Origin: Maylandia zebra
Lineage: Eukaryota; Chordata; Actinopteri; Cichliformes; Cichlidae
Direction of reading: 5' to 3'
Length of the DNA stretch: 64,000 nucleotides
Assembly: GCF_041146795.1 (NCBI RefSeq)
Contig: NC_135169.1
Span: forward strand, 13,037,585 to 13,101,584
Shown one piece after another: positions 34,001-44,792 of the stretch (the stretch's first letter is position 1; each line of letters opens with the position of its first letter). The notes below the pieces were generated by a model, which ran no database searches, had not been told where the DNA came from, and saw nothing but the letters and a program-made list of their open reading frames with translations. The translations under genes were made by a program, and so were the position numbers.

Positions 34001-35504
34001 TAACAGATTAAATGCCATGTTGAGGCTGTCACTTTTAGCATCTACATGGATGTTAAAATCACCCACAATAATTATTTTATCTGAGCTGAGAACTAAATCA
34101 GATAAAAAGTCTGAGAAATCAGGCAGAAACTCTGTGTAAGGCCCAGGTGGACAATAGATGATAACAAAAAAAAAAGTTGTGTCGCGCTGTTGGGGAGATT
34201 TGCGTAATTTTCTAAGTTGTGGCAGGATGCTAGATCATGGCTTTCAATGTCGTTTTGAGCACTAAAGGCTCTTCGTAGGGCAGCTGCTACTTTCACTTCA
34301 CTGTCTGCCTTTAACTGATAGTGTTTAGTTTTCTCCTCCTCCAACCTTGCTTTTGTTTCCAATTCCTTTAATTTCCACTCAATTTCCATTTGTCTGATCT
34401 TGGTTTCTTGTGCCAGTATTTCTTCTGTGGCTTTTGGCTGCAAGTTCAGCTTCTGCTTCCACCTCATGACTGCCAGTAGAATCTGCCTTTGAGTATGCAA
34501 CCGAACCATCTGGGAATGATGTTTCAGTTTCGGTATTACCAAACACAGAACCATATTCCCCTTTGTTTAACATCACTTGTACTCTTTCCCTTTCAATATT
34601 TTCCTGTCGTTTAGCAATGACTTCACAAATGTTAGTTGTAAGCACTTCACAAGCATCTGTTCGTTTAACAATGTCTGGAATCATGGATTGGCTGCTAGAA
34701 TGGGTTCATAATGCCGTTGTACTACAGCGTGCTTATGTCTTATGTCATGACTGCCATTATTTAGCTCTTCAGGTGAGCCAAAATTTTTAACTTTGTTCTG
34801 ATTTCTTTAGCTGCCTTCTTCCAAGTGTCATAAGTCATAATAATGCCTTCTCATTTTTCCCAGGAAAAGTACAGTTTAAAACATGTACCTTAATTTTGTC
34901 TTGTATCACGCTGCTTCACGCTTCATTGAGAGCTGCATTGTGGCACATGTGAGCCACAAAATTGGGTCTGAGCTGGAAGTGCAGCTTGTGGCTAACTACG
35001 TGACAGGTCCCTCTGCTGGACACTACCCATAGCTATGCAGGCTTATATCAAGAAACAAAAACTGACCTTTACAAAAATTATGTTGCTGTTTAAATTCTCC
35101 TAAATATTACAAAAATACTTTGTTATAAATAAATAATACATAAGCTATAAATTATTAATTCAAAACATCATTTACAACTTTTTAAAATGTTTATTTATTT
35201 ATTTTTTGTGTAGATGCCTCACTCTGCAAACCTGATCTTCCTCTCGCATTATAGTTTTTTTTAGCACAAGTTTTAAAGTATCCATGAACACAGACTGACA
35301 GGCATTTTCAAAAGACCGGAAAATATAAAACAGCAGTGTTATCGCATATTCACTCCTGCAGCTTAAAGCCTAACAGTTGCAAACACACTTGCGGAATGAA
35401 CTGGTTTCCTGTTCCAGACCCTGCTCAGACTCACCTGCAGAGACCAGCAAGACGCAGGCAGACAGCAAACCGCAGCAGAGTGACGCAGATGTACCAGCAG
35501 ACAT
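28075..35504 (-). CDS. Single V-set Ig, single-pass membrane receptor with near-absent tail (gene B)
   Basis: Four coding exons: 35435-35504, 28774-29133, 28163-28240 and 28075-28085, total 519 nt (172 residues), all phase 1 with GT-AG junctions. Exon 1 encodes a signal peptide starting [20 protein letters not shown]. Exon 2 is a V-set domain with Cys40 and Cys114, Trp54 and D-T-G-T-Y-H-C, plus an extra Cys50. Exon 3 encodes a membrane segment ([15 protein letters not shown]) and exon 4 adds three residues and a stop. The V domain and the EWSRADL and NQHPSF strings are shared with gene A, so the two are tandem paralogs. Joining exon 1 to exon 2 across a 6.3-kb intron full of LINE sequence is inferred from strand, phase and signal-peptide similarity. 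Likely a cell-surface immune receptor needing a signalling partner; ligand unknown. Confidence 0.75.
29220..29680. repeat. A-rich LTR-like repeat in intron 1 of gene B
   Basis: Purine-rich sequence with AAAGCACGGCTTTATTAACAG near its left end and a string of GGAAC/GACAC words. It resembles 36760-37320 in composition and word use and may be an antisense LTR. No termini or duplications were confirmed. Confidence 0.35.
30613..31905. other. Unidentified 1.3-kb insertion in the L2 copy
   Basis: The L2 frame stops at 30613 (antisense of the N-G-L-F-E-E-F-Q region) and resumes at 31905 (end of I-S-N-L-P). The insert is T-rich on its right part (31680-31790) and has a GC-rich middle (31550-31640). 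It contains a weak frame near 30771 reading [19 protein letters not shown] that could be a retrotransposon relic. No termini or duplication were recognised, and a few L2 codons are missing at the junction. Confidence 0.5.
32212..32907. mobile_element. Solo LTR with 5-bp target duplication
   Basis: Starts TGTCACGGAC and ends CCATGACA (TG...CA). Flanked by GTAGC at 32207-32211 and 32908-32912, with the L2 sequence continuous on either side. AATAAAGAGCACTG near 32822 is a plausible polyadenylation signal. About 696 bp, no coding, so a solo LTR left by recombination. A hAT-like end sequence (GGACCGATCCGATATTACG and inverted GTATCGGTATCGG, about 32295-32440) lies inside. Confidence 0.8.
33344..33647 (-). 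repeat. tRNA-derived SINE, antisense copy
   Basis: Complement of the SINE at 3496-3787: tail at left (TTTATATAGCGCTTT), core CAAGGACACAAC, and tRNA-like head GAGCCACGATCGCC at right. Flanked by AGTG at 33340-33343 and 33648-33651 within otherwise continuous L2 sequence. Confidence 0.85.
34195..34690 (-). pseudogene. Gag-like coiled-coil fragment
   Basis: Antisense frames encode charged helical sequence: [36 protein letters not shown], then in a second frame [20 protein letters not shown]. It has heptad-like spacing and looks like the gag or accessory region of an LTR retrotransposon. The frame breaks near 34440. Family assignment is weak. Confidence 0.4.
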
Positions 35505-36759
35505 CTCTCCTCCTTCAGCCTTGAAAAACTTTTAACTTCCTTGATGACAGACGATTTAACCTTCGAGGGGGCGTGTCCACTGATAGAATCTAGAAACAGT
35601 GCATGAGGAGGAACAGATGTTTTACATTGATCGGTTGTTTAATTTCTTTAAGATGTTCAAACTTTGTGCCCTTCACTGTTTCTCTGCGTGATTAAAAACC
35701 TCTGATATCTGTCACCCTCTATGTTGCTGTCTTGAGCCATATGTCATCTCTATATATTTTGCCTCCAAGCAGCCAGACTCTATTGTGATGTTTTAAAGTG
35801 GCCTTGAGGAATAGTTCTTCAATCATTCTTCCTCACCATTTTCAGCTGTTGTTGCTTGTTAAGCCACTTAAGACTGACCCTTCACTAGCACGCTGTCGCC
35901 AAAACACATTTTTTTTCGCAGCTGCTTAAAACAGATGCCATGATGTTTGCTTAATTGTCTAAGTACTGATGATAATGCAAGATTTTCTTGATTGGTGCTT
36001 GCGTTTCAGTAAAACCATGAAAAAAAACAACAACCTGAAATCAGCATGAAAACACTATTTAAAAAATAGCTTTGTCATTTCTGATTATTACAAAAAATAG
36101 TTTTGTTGTCCTGTTTTATTCATTTGGGCTGTTTGCACTTTCTTAGCAAACACTGCAGCTGGTGCAGAGGAACCTGCATTCAGGTTTGATGTGCAGCAGT
36201 AGAGTGAAGTGCAGGCCTGCAGGTAACATGTAAAAACATATTTGCAGTGTAGTGTAATGCTGCGGTGTCACCAGACTTCTGTAGAAATAAAAAGTGGAAT
36301 GTGTACATGTTATCAGTGGACTCATTGTTCTGCTCCTTGAGATCAAGTCGTGTCTGAACTTGAGCTGCATTTTTCCACTATGGTTTTAAAGTGACTTTTC
36401 ACACAAAGTCACTTTAAAAGGAAGCTGGCCCAGGCTCATAAAGGACCAGTGGAAGCACGGTTGGCTCCATCCTGTTGGCTAGTTGATCCCCAAAGCCCAG
36501 CAGTAAAGCTCAGTCTGGTGTTCTGAGGGGACCATACAAAAGTATAGCCACCAGGACTCCAACAGGAGCAGAAGAGACAGCTGCCAGTTGGCTGTGGGTT
36601 ACAAGTGGTGGTGATTGGGTAAAGCTGCTGGGACAGGGCTGGATCATCTAGGTAAGGACGTGTAATGTTGAGAGGCCCGAAACACCCATAGAACCCAGGA
36701 AACATCACTTATGATGTGTACCAGTATGACCACTAGATGCGCCTTTCAACAGATCAAAG
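35505..36759. other. Upstream region of gene B; no other gene seen
   Basis: Holds the presumed promoter of gene B. The complement at about 35568-35590 reads GGACACGCCCCCTCGAAGG, a GC-box-like site about 70 bases above the start codon. No TATA box was recognised, and nothing else is supported. Confidence 0.4.
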
Positions 36760-37320
36760 CTCACTGGTGTCAAGTTTGTCAGTGTGGCAGGCAAGGGTAG
36801 GACCCGAACACATAGGAGGAAGTAAAGAACTTAAGCAACAGCTCTATTTGCTGTGAAACGGAACTAAAAAATAAAGTACAAAGAAACACTAAAAGAAGCA
36901 AACAAAAGATAAACTAGAAACAAGGACTCTTGTAAGCAAGGAACTCATGACTTGGCATAAACAAGAGAACATGAAAAATGCCTCAACAAGCAGAGGGAGA
37001 CTGAGGACTTAAATATACACACAATAACGACAGGATGGGAAAAGTGGAAACACAAATGTGGAGACACAAATCAGACATAACGACAAAGGGGAAGCGAACC
37101 TGAACAAAGTGCATACAGGACAAGAGACAATCAAAATAAGACTGGAAACACACTGACAGAGACTCTGACACACAAGCTGGACAAAGAAACCGGGGAGACA
37201 AGAGTAAACACGGGGACAAGACTGACTAAATATAGGAGAAGATTAGACAACTAAGGTCACTAAGAACAGAAGGCTAACAGAAACACACTTTAAACGTGGC
37301 AAATGAATAACCAGGAACCT
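36760..37320. repeat. A-rich LTR-like repeat
   Basis: Long purine-rich stretch with CAAACAAAAGATAAACTAG, TGAGGACTTAAATATACACA and many GGAAACACA-type words, like 29220-29680. Could be an antisense LTR or an LTR-derived repeat; boundaries are unclear. Confidence 0.35.
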
Positions 37321-38659
37321 AAGAATTATAATAATTTTTTAAAACGAACAGCACAATGTCCAGAACTAGAAAATACTGAGAAAATACAATATGTGTGGAC
37401 AGATGTGAAATCTTTTTTCTTTTCTTTACTGAACATAATGTTTTTTGTTTTTCCTCCCACATGTGATTAATATCAGTTATGACATGAAAATAAACTATAA
37501 GCTATTTTTTATCGCTTATTTTCATGTGAATGTTTAGGTTTGATTTTTAAAGTTGTCAACATCAGAAAACCATTCATTTGTTTTTTATTTGGTAGAGAGC
37601 AAACAGCACTAAATATGACCTCTTTCTATTCTCCCAAATAGTATCATAATAACTTTAAATGGAGGCTCTGAGGTGCAAAACAGAACCTCTTTTTTAAAAT
37701 TGGACCTCCTGCAGCATCTGAACCGCTCCAGTGAATCCAGCCTGCAGCTTTAATGTTGGTTTAAACAGTCACTGCTGTGAGTGCGAATCAGAGGCTGACT
37801 GAACTGACTGTGGATGAAAAGGTTGGATAAATACAGCCAGCAGGGGGCAGCACTCTGACTTTGTTTACGTTTATCCTTGGCAAACATAAATAGAAGAATA
37901 ATCTATTTAATCTATTCATGCTGACTGTATAACACATTTCTTCTATGTGTGTTGCATCTGTACTTCTTGCACTTGTTATATGCATGCTGTGTCTTCCTGC
38001 ACATTCTGGACACACACACTGCAGCTCTTCTTCATGTTGCTGCTGGATCTAGAACACACTTCTCCTGATCCGGATGAATTTTTCGGTGGAATCTGTGATT
38101 AAGAGTTTAATGTCCTGCATATGTTGCCTGCACATGAGTAACCATCATTTGTGTTGGCCCTGCATGCAAAACATTGGCAGTCATGCAGGGTGGATCATTC
38201 CTTGAAAACCATCCAGTTTCACCATTTGATTTTTTTTGTTCTTTCCTCGATGGGCTTGAAATCTAAACAGGGACTATCACTTTTCTTTAATATTTGTTTA
38301 AGTGATGTCTTGAAGCACAGAACATTATATGCACATTTATATACCCAAATATTATCAGTTCTTTGATCTAAGTGTTCTTTCAGAGCGCTGCTTAATTATT
38401 GAAAGTGTCAAAAACAAAACAGAGTAAAAAAGTTTAGCATCATTTCTTCACTCACAGCAGGCAACAGCTGACCCCAGGCCTGCGTCTGAGTGCAATGAGT
38501 GAAAGAGGTGTTCCTAATAAACTGGCTCCTCCCTCACAGCTGTTTGCAGACTAAAAGTGAGCTCTGGGTGTTTTGTAAATACAGTCTAAGCCCGATTTAC
38601 TCAGTCCTCCTCTATCGTGCAGACACTGATCACAACCTCAGCAGCAGCTCAGCACTGAA
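37321..38659. other. Upstream region of the ITIM receptor gene
   Basis: AT-rich, no recognisable coding. The promoter of the plus-strand gene at 38660 should lie at its right end (about 38500-38650). No clear TATA box was picked out. Confidence 0.4.
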
Positions 38660-41600
38660 ATGTGGATCGTCTCCTGCGTCCTCATTGGCTCTCTGGCCTT
38701 TTCTTTGCCAGGTGAGTTCCATGTGTGTTCATACTGCCCGCTTCATCATTTTAAAACTTGAAACATGATATGTATTTTTTTATTTTGAAAATGAAGTGTT
38801 TATTTAACCTACTGACAGAATTTAAAATAAAAAAAATCTATATTAATTTGCACATTTTAATTTTTATTATATTTGCTAACGTCTGACATTTTTTAATTGT
38901 CATTGTTCAGGACACTCAGCAATTATTTTATCAATAAATATCTTTAATAATATTAAGTAAAGAACAAATTCAGGAGACAGAGTCTCCAATAAAACAAGTT
39001 AGGAAGCCAGGAGCTCCTTTGCATTGTTTTCTAACCAGGTTTAGGATTTAAGCCATAAGATTTTAAAAATGCTGGAATAAAGTTGTTTCTTGCTCGATTT
39101 CTTGCTTCCTTGCCCAACAATGTACAATGAAGACCATTTGTGTCCATGTGGTCTGTGGAATCTTACAGATCTGGTTTCTGAAGTACTGATTGATCAGTGA
39201 GGGTTTGGACCTATTTATCACTGACAAGAAGATTAGGTCTGCAGCATTTGTTGTCATGGTGAAAGTAGTTTAAAATGCTGAAAAACACTCAAAAAAAGAA
39301 GATTTTCTGCTTCAAACAGAAAAAAAAATTTAATCGAAGACTGAGACCAACTGAAAACCACATAATTCTGTAAAGGTCGATAACAATGAAAGAAAAGACA
39401 CCCTGGCTTCATGCTTCACTACTTTAACATGTGGACTGCTTTGTGGATGTGACTCATATTCAGTGCTTCCTGTAGCCTCCATAAAGCCGCAGCGGTTTCT
39501 GGTGATGGATCTTTTTTTTTTATCTATGCCTTTATTTTACATTTAATTTCTTTATTACTTGTAAGTGTTGCTCATTCAGAAAGAATTTTTTTTTTTTTGA
39601 TGTTCTGTTTGAACTTTTTAGTAAACATGAGGAGGAAACTGTGTCAGGTTTATCTCACAGGATGTCTGTTTCTGGTTTGGTGGATGGATGCACATGAGCG
39701 ATTTTCTCAGACCCTGTAATTTCTCCAGGAACACGAGATGCTGCAGCATTTTGTGAAAGTCGCATGACTTTGATAGAAGTGTCATATGTAATCGATCTAG
39801 TCTACTTTTCAAGTAGGTATATGCACTGTCACCTCAGTTCTTTTCCCCTTTCCTCATTTTTCTTAGTTATTTGCAAATTTGTCACACTTGAATGTTTCAT
39901 TTTATCAAACAATTTTAATTTTAGTCAAAGATAACAAATACAAAATGCTTGTGGAGGAATTTTGGTCCACTCGTGTTTGCAGAATTGCTTGAATTCAGAC
40001 ACATTGGAGTGGTTTTGAGAATGAAGAGCCTGTTTGAGGTCGTGCCACAGCATCTCATTTGGATTTGAATCCAGTCCTTTAGTGACTGTGTTTGCTTTAT
40101 TTTAGACAATCACACCACCACACCTCCACCTACATCTGCCTCCATCACTCCTTCTCCATCACTCATTCCTGTGTTGTCATCTATGGGATCAGTGTGTGCT
40201 GTGGTTTTGCTTATGTTAGTGGTTCTGGTGGTGAAACGATGGGTATGTGGAAAACCCAAAGGTAAGATTATTACATTTTTTAAAATAATAATTTTCAAAC
40301 ATTTTATAGATTTATTTTGAAACTTGTAATAACAAACATGTCCAACACTTTTATGTCCAAGCAGTAAAATACATTGCTGTTCATTTTCTTCATTTCAGAG
40401 GATGCAGAAGAAGTTAGAGAAAATGTCATCACAGATGGCGTCATATACAGTGAAATCATAACCTCAAATTATCAACAGCAGCCAGCCAGACAGAGCCCAG
40501 GTAGTGTTTTATATGCTGAGGGTCCATGTTGCTATCTTTATGGAGTCCAGTGTCACTTTAAATAAGTTACAGGGAAAGTTAAAGAAAAGAGGAAAGGGAA
40601 AACTTGATTTAAACATTAAAAAAATTCTCCCCAGAACTCCAGAGAAACTCAGATTCTCACCAAAACTCTCTGAACATTATAACCAAACCCCATCAAACAG
40701 CCAGTTCATTATTTCAGATCATATATTTTCTACATTCTTGTGTGTCTTCCTGCAATGTTTGAAAGCTCATTTCAGCTCTCGCCTGTTCTAGCTGCAGTGA
40801 TGTCCACTGTGTGTATTTATTGTGCAGAGAGCGATCCAGCTGCAGTCTACTCCACAGTGAGGAGGGACGACGTCACTTATGGACGAATCATCATCAAAGA
40901 CAAGAAAAAACAGTCAAAGAGGAGAGGTGAGGTACAACCACTCTGCTTTGTCACTGCAGACCCCCACAGCTCACAGTGGGGCTTTATCGTGAATCCAGCC
41001 TTAGACGCTCTTGGTCTTAAGCTAAAGATTGTTTATTTTAAGCTGAATCTCTTTAAGTTTCTAACTTGCTGTTCTACATTGAAATTCTGCTGCTGTATTT
41101 TAAATGGTATCAGGGCAGCTAGAGTCATGTTCACCACATGACCAAAATGACCTGATCTGCACATTTCTTCTCTAACAGCATCAGAGCTATACAAAGTTGC
41201 CGATATAGAATCACCACACTGCTGATACTCTTCTCTTCTTTGACAAGTCTTTGTTTTTGGATGGAATTAGACCGATTACTATCGGGTTAAGGCCACACCA
41301 AATGAGAAATATCATAAAAATGGTATATTACCCAACATTTTTATTGATCTTCTTCAAACTTCACAACATTATACTGGGCCCTGGGTCACATGAGTCATGA
41401 TTTCAATACAACGTCACAATGAAGCAGTAAAGTTTCCTAAAATCCCAGTCTGCATGAACACATGTTAAAATCCTCAAGTTTATACAGCTTATAGATTTCT
41501 GCTAGTTGTGCTCCAATCATATGGGTAAAGATAATAAAATACACAGTTTTCGTATATAATTCTTCAAGATCTTAGGTCAAAGGTTAGGGTCAGATGAATT

Positions 41601-42464
41601 AGGAAAAAGCTTTAGTTTCCATTCGGTTATCAGTTTTGTTCTCTGTTATGTTACATTTCATTGTAAGAATTGAACAAAAAGGCTGCCAGTATGACCTGTA
41701 AAAACCTGCAGCCTTTTTTAAAAATTGCTTCATTGTGCAGAGAGTGATCCAGCTATAATCTACTCAGAAGTGTGAACTAGTTATGAACAAATTGGCTTCA
41801 GAGCAAACAGACCTGCAGGTACAGTTATTCTTCACTATAAGATGATTAGGATTTTTTTTTCTAAAAGGTTGAAATGATCCTTTAAAGTGACCAGGAAGTG
41901 TATCTGTAGCATAAACACAGAGCAGGTCCTGATCTGCGGTTTCTGGGTGAGTAACTATAAGATAAAGTTTGGGTGACAGAAACACAGTCAGCACTCTGCT
42001 GAGGCTCATTGTTTCTTTTCCATGAACTACTAAACCTAAGCATTTCCTGCTGGCTTTCTTTCAAATTAAAAGCTAATTTATGACAGAAAGGCTGAAAAAC
42101 TTTTAATGTGAAAATGCTGGAGGAAGTACTGAGCTTCATTCATGGTGTTTTGACATTGATAAGGACAATGAGTTTTCGAAAGATGAACACTCTGCCCTAA
42201 AAATAACATTTATATTATTTAAACTGTCTGAGCTTTGATCAATAATGTTTCATTTTGATGACACTCAACAGTTCTTTTGTTGTTTTGTTGCGATTTAACT
42301 GCATATAGGTTTGGTTTTGTACAGAGCTGTGGGTTGAGCTGTGCATGTTTGTGTGCTCAGATTTCCTGGAGCCAGAGGTCATTTACTCCAATCTCCAAAG
42401 TAGTCGACCAGTCCAGCCAGTGGAGTCCAGCTGCTCTTCTCGTGTTGTCCTGTGGGTTTCATGA
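38660..42464 (+). CDS. Membrane receptor with stalk and multi-ITIM tail but no visible Ig domain (gene C)
   Basis: Exons 38660-38711, 40106-40261, 40399-40500, 40828-40926 and 42361-42464, all phase 1 with GT-AG sites; 513 nt, 170 residues. Exon 1 encodes a signal peptide (MWIVSCVLIGSLAFSLP). Exon 2 encodes a Thr/Pro/Ser stalk (DNHTTTPPPTSAS) and a membrane segment (SVCAVVLLMLVVLVV). The tail carries ITIMs VIYSEI (exon 3), VTYGRI (exon 4) and VIYSNL (last exon), plus weaker AVYSTV. ITIMs recruit SHP-type phosphatases and inhibit leukocyte activation. The tail is like those of teleost CD300/pIgR-like and related inhibitory receptors. No V-set exon is visible in the 1.4-kb intron 1, so it is either an Ig-less protein or a decayed receptor. 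A further exon at 41741-41818 carries a stop and may be skipped. Confidence 0.72.
39925..40085 (-). pseudogene. Tc1-type transposase C-terminal fragment
   Basis: Antisense translation gives NEMLWHDLKQALHSQNHSNV, then KHEWTKIPPQA, which matches the end of a Tc1-family DDE transposase around the last acidic residue. It ends about 20 bases before the acceptor of gene C exon 2, in intron 1. Confidence 0.7.
41741..41818 (+). pseudogene. Tail exon of gene C with in-frame stop
   Basis: Has a good acceptor (CATTGTGCAG), a CAG|GTACAG donor and length 78 (phase preserved). It starts ESDPAIIYSEV, which is an ITIM, then TGA at 41773-41775. After it the frame goes on with T-S-Y-E-Q-I, a further ITIM-like site, and R-A-N-R-P-A. 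If spliced in, it ends the protein after IIYSEV. Confidence 0.75.
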
Positions 42465-43192
42465 AGATGACTGATGGAAAATTTGAATGGACTGATAAAA
42501 CATCTGTCTTCAGTTCAGATAGGAAACAAACAAATTAACTGCAACCACAGACTATAAACAGCATGAGCATTGCTGCATTGTGTGAGTTACAAGCAGCAAT
42601 TCATATGACAGTTTTCAGAAACCCAATGAACTGTTTCATTATTAAATTAAAAGCATTCTGTGCTTTCAAACTCAAAATCGTGAAATTTGGTTTGATGAAA
42701 AAGAAAACATTTCATCATGTTTAGTCAGTTTAATTGAATTAATTGTTTGATTGAAATAATTCAACTCAGTCAATTCAGTTCCATTTGTATGGCAAATAAA
42801 AAGATCACAGCAACAGTCGCCCCGAGGTGCTCAAAGTGGACAGCTCCCCTGATCCAGTCCAAAAAATTATAGAACCACAGTTAATCATGCTTCCATCAGA
42901 TAGCATGTATTTTAAATGTGAAACATAGAGACAACGAACACAAAGAAGAACATAGACATGACGTTAGTTTTGTGGTTTATAAAGGCCTTCAGAGTCTGCT
43001 GCCATCTACTGCTAATACTGGGTATTAGCAAATGAAAAACTACTTAATGTCTATATGTTGTGATATGTTTATAGTTAGTTATTCAGAGTGAAAATGTTTT
43101 CATTGTTGATGAAGGATTACCAGACTGAAAATACATCATATAAACACACATTTTTCTGTATCTCTCCCACATGTGATGAATACCTGTTACTG
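42465..43192. other. 3' flank of gene C; no other gene seen
   Basis: Likely 3' UTR and intergenic sequence. ATTAAATTAAAA near 42640 and AATAAAAAG at 42796 are possible polyadenylation signals. Confidence 0.4.
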
Positions 43193-43464
43193 CAGCGGTC
43201 CCCAACCTTTTTTGCGCCACGGACCGGTTTATGCACGACAATATTTTCACGGACCGGCCTTTAAGGTGTCGCGGATAAATACAACAAAATAAAACTAGTA
43301 CCGGTACCGAAAAAAAGAAGATTTATTCATAACACACGTGAAAAGACCCAGGAAAACCGAGTTAACGATCAAAACAGTAACAAAATAATGCTGAAAACCG
43401 ATACCTGGTACCAAACGACTCATGGACCGGGACCAGTCCGAGGCCCGGGAGTTGGGGACCGCTG
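43193..43464. mobile_element. Complete hAT MITE, 272 bp
   Basis: Ends CAGCGGTCCCCAACC and GTTGGGGACCGCTG, flanked by the perfect 8-bp duplication TGTTACTG (43185-43192 and 43465-43472). The partial relative is at 4206-4480. Confidence 0.93.
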
Positions 43465-43847
43465 TGTTACTGGATGAATCTGAACATTCTTTGTTTAAAT
43501 GTGACTCTTTGTTGGGGCAAAATAAACAAAAGGAACTGAACTGTTATCAAATGTTGTTCCACATTTTGCTTTAAGATAAGTTTCTGGATGACGTCCTACT
43601 GCCTGCTGAGGGTAAGTATAGGTGGGTTGGACATTCTTTCTTTTATTCCCAGTTCTAGGAATGTTTGAAATCTGGGAATGAAAACTAAAATAACTGGAAC
43701 AGCAGCAGGAGACTGAGCTGGAGGCTGCTGTGAATCCTAAATCTGTTGTTTTTTATGTTTTATTTTTGTTTGACGAACAGCAAGGAGGCCACTATCAATC
43801 CAGCAGATCCCTTTAACTCCCCTCCAATATTAACCTGTTTTAATAGG

Positions 43848-44049
43848 CAGTGTTGGGGATTAACGGAATACATGTACCAGTGTTATGTATTTAAAACACA
43901 AAATATGAGTAACTGTATTCCGTTCCATTACCATTTAAATAGGTGATATTCAGAATACAGTTACTTTGTTGAACTAAATAGAATACACGGTGGTCACTTC
44001 CTGTTCCATATGTTAGGCTATCCCCTCTCTATGCCTTCTCCAATTTTGG
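43848..44049. mobile_element. hAT-like MITE end
   Basis: Starts CAGTGTTGGGGATTAACGG and contains repeated TAACGGAATAC-type words, including the complement GTATTCCGTTCC. I recognise this as a common fish MITE. Its right part is displaced by the L1 insertion at 44050, and a right terminus was not found. Confidence 0.55.
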
Positions 44050-44660
44050 TTTTTTGTTTGTTTTTTTTGTTTTTTTCCCCTTCCCGTTTGGAAAGATGCC
44101 CAACGGATTTACTTTACTTTAACCCAGGAGATGTTACCCTTTCCCCTGAGGTGGAGACAAGCAGATCGCCCCCGGCTCAGTAGTAGCAGAGAGGCTCGCA
44201 TCCCAGAACCCAACCGGACGGCCAACACCTCCGCCTAGCCCTGATGGCTAACAGAGAACGGGGGGGTGTGAAGACCCCAAACCTCCCTCCACCTGCTCGT
44301 ATGTAGTGTTGCTGCGTGCTGTTCTAAATTTAAAACACGGGAGAGCAGCAGGTGTCAGCACAGCCCCTCCTGGAAACCCTCAATGTCTACATGGATTTAA
44401 AATTGAGAAATGGGCACCAGCGCCAGAGGTGATTTTCAATACACAGACTGTCCTCTGTGCCCACCCAAAAGGCCCTATATGTATGTGTTATGAGAGTGTG
44501 AGTAATGTGGATGTCTAAGTTGTGGAATAAAATTGAGGCACAGGCGGCCAGAAGGGGACAGAGGGAGGATGCCTCCCCTGCACCCTGGTGACACACCTGC
44601 ACCCCAAGGCCCTGCATGTGTGGGTGGGTGTGGTGGCGCGGGAAGAGGGAGTCAGTTCTC
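44050..44660 (-). mobile_element. L1 3' end, antisense, with 16-bp target duplication
   Basis: Begins with a T-rich run (the poly(A) complement) and is the complement of an L1 3' UTR like that at 21100-21300: CCACACATGCAGGGCCTTGG and the CACCAGGGTGCAG string recur. Flanked by identical CCTTCTCCAATTTTGG at 44034-44049 and 44661-44676, the signature of target-primed reverse transcription. Severely 5'-truncated. Confidence 0.88.
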
Positions 44661-44697
44661 CCTTCTCCAATTTTGGCGATTAAATGCAGTTTAATGC

Positions 44698-44792
44698 AGG
44701 CACAGGTTTAGCTCAGTTGGCTGAGCATGTATGTAGTCATATATCGCAGGGCTGAGAGCGGCCAGCCCATGTTCAAGTACAACCCAGGACTC
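44698..44792 (+). repeat. tRNA-like sequence, probably a SINE head
   Basis: GTTTAGCTCAGTTGGCTGAG looks like the D-arm/A-box of a tRNA and TGTTCAAGTACAAC like a poor B-box. The spacing is too long and the acceptor and anticodon stems do not fold by eye, so this is a SINE head or tRNA pseudogene, not a tRNA gene. Confidence 0.4.

Larger units (their letters stand above)
29890..34165 (-). mobile_element. L2/Maui-like LINE, antisense, multiply interrupted
   Basis: Reading leftwards from 34165: end of the endonuclease domain ([36 protein letters not shown]), linker (33311-32940), start of the reverse transcriptase ([26 protein letters not shown]; 32217-31905). After the insert at 30613-31905 come [37 protein letters not shown] and [10 protein letters not shown], breaking off at AANFLLLNS into the 3' UTR. 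The C-terminus is deleted. Insertions at 30613-31905, 32212-32907 and 33344-33647 make it inactive. It lies in sense orientation to gene B, inside intron 1. Confidence 0.85.

Noticed and set aside
44698-44792. tRNA gene
   Set aside because: A-box-like and weak B-box-like words are present, but stems do not fold and spacing is wrong; a SINE head is more likely.
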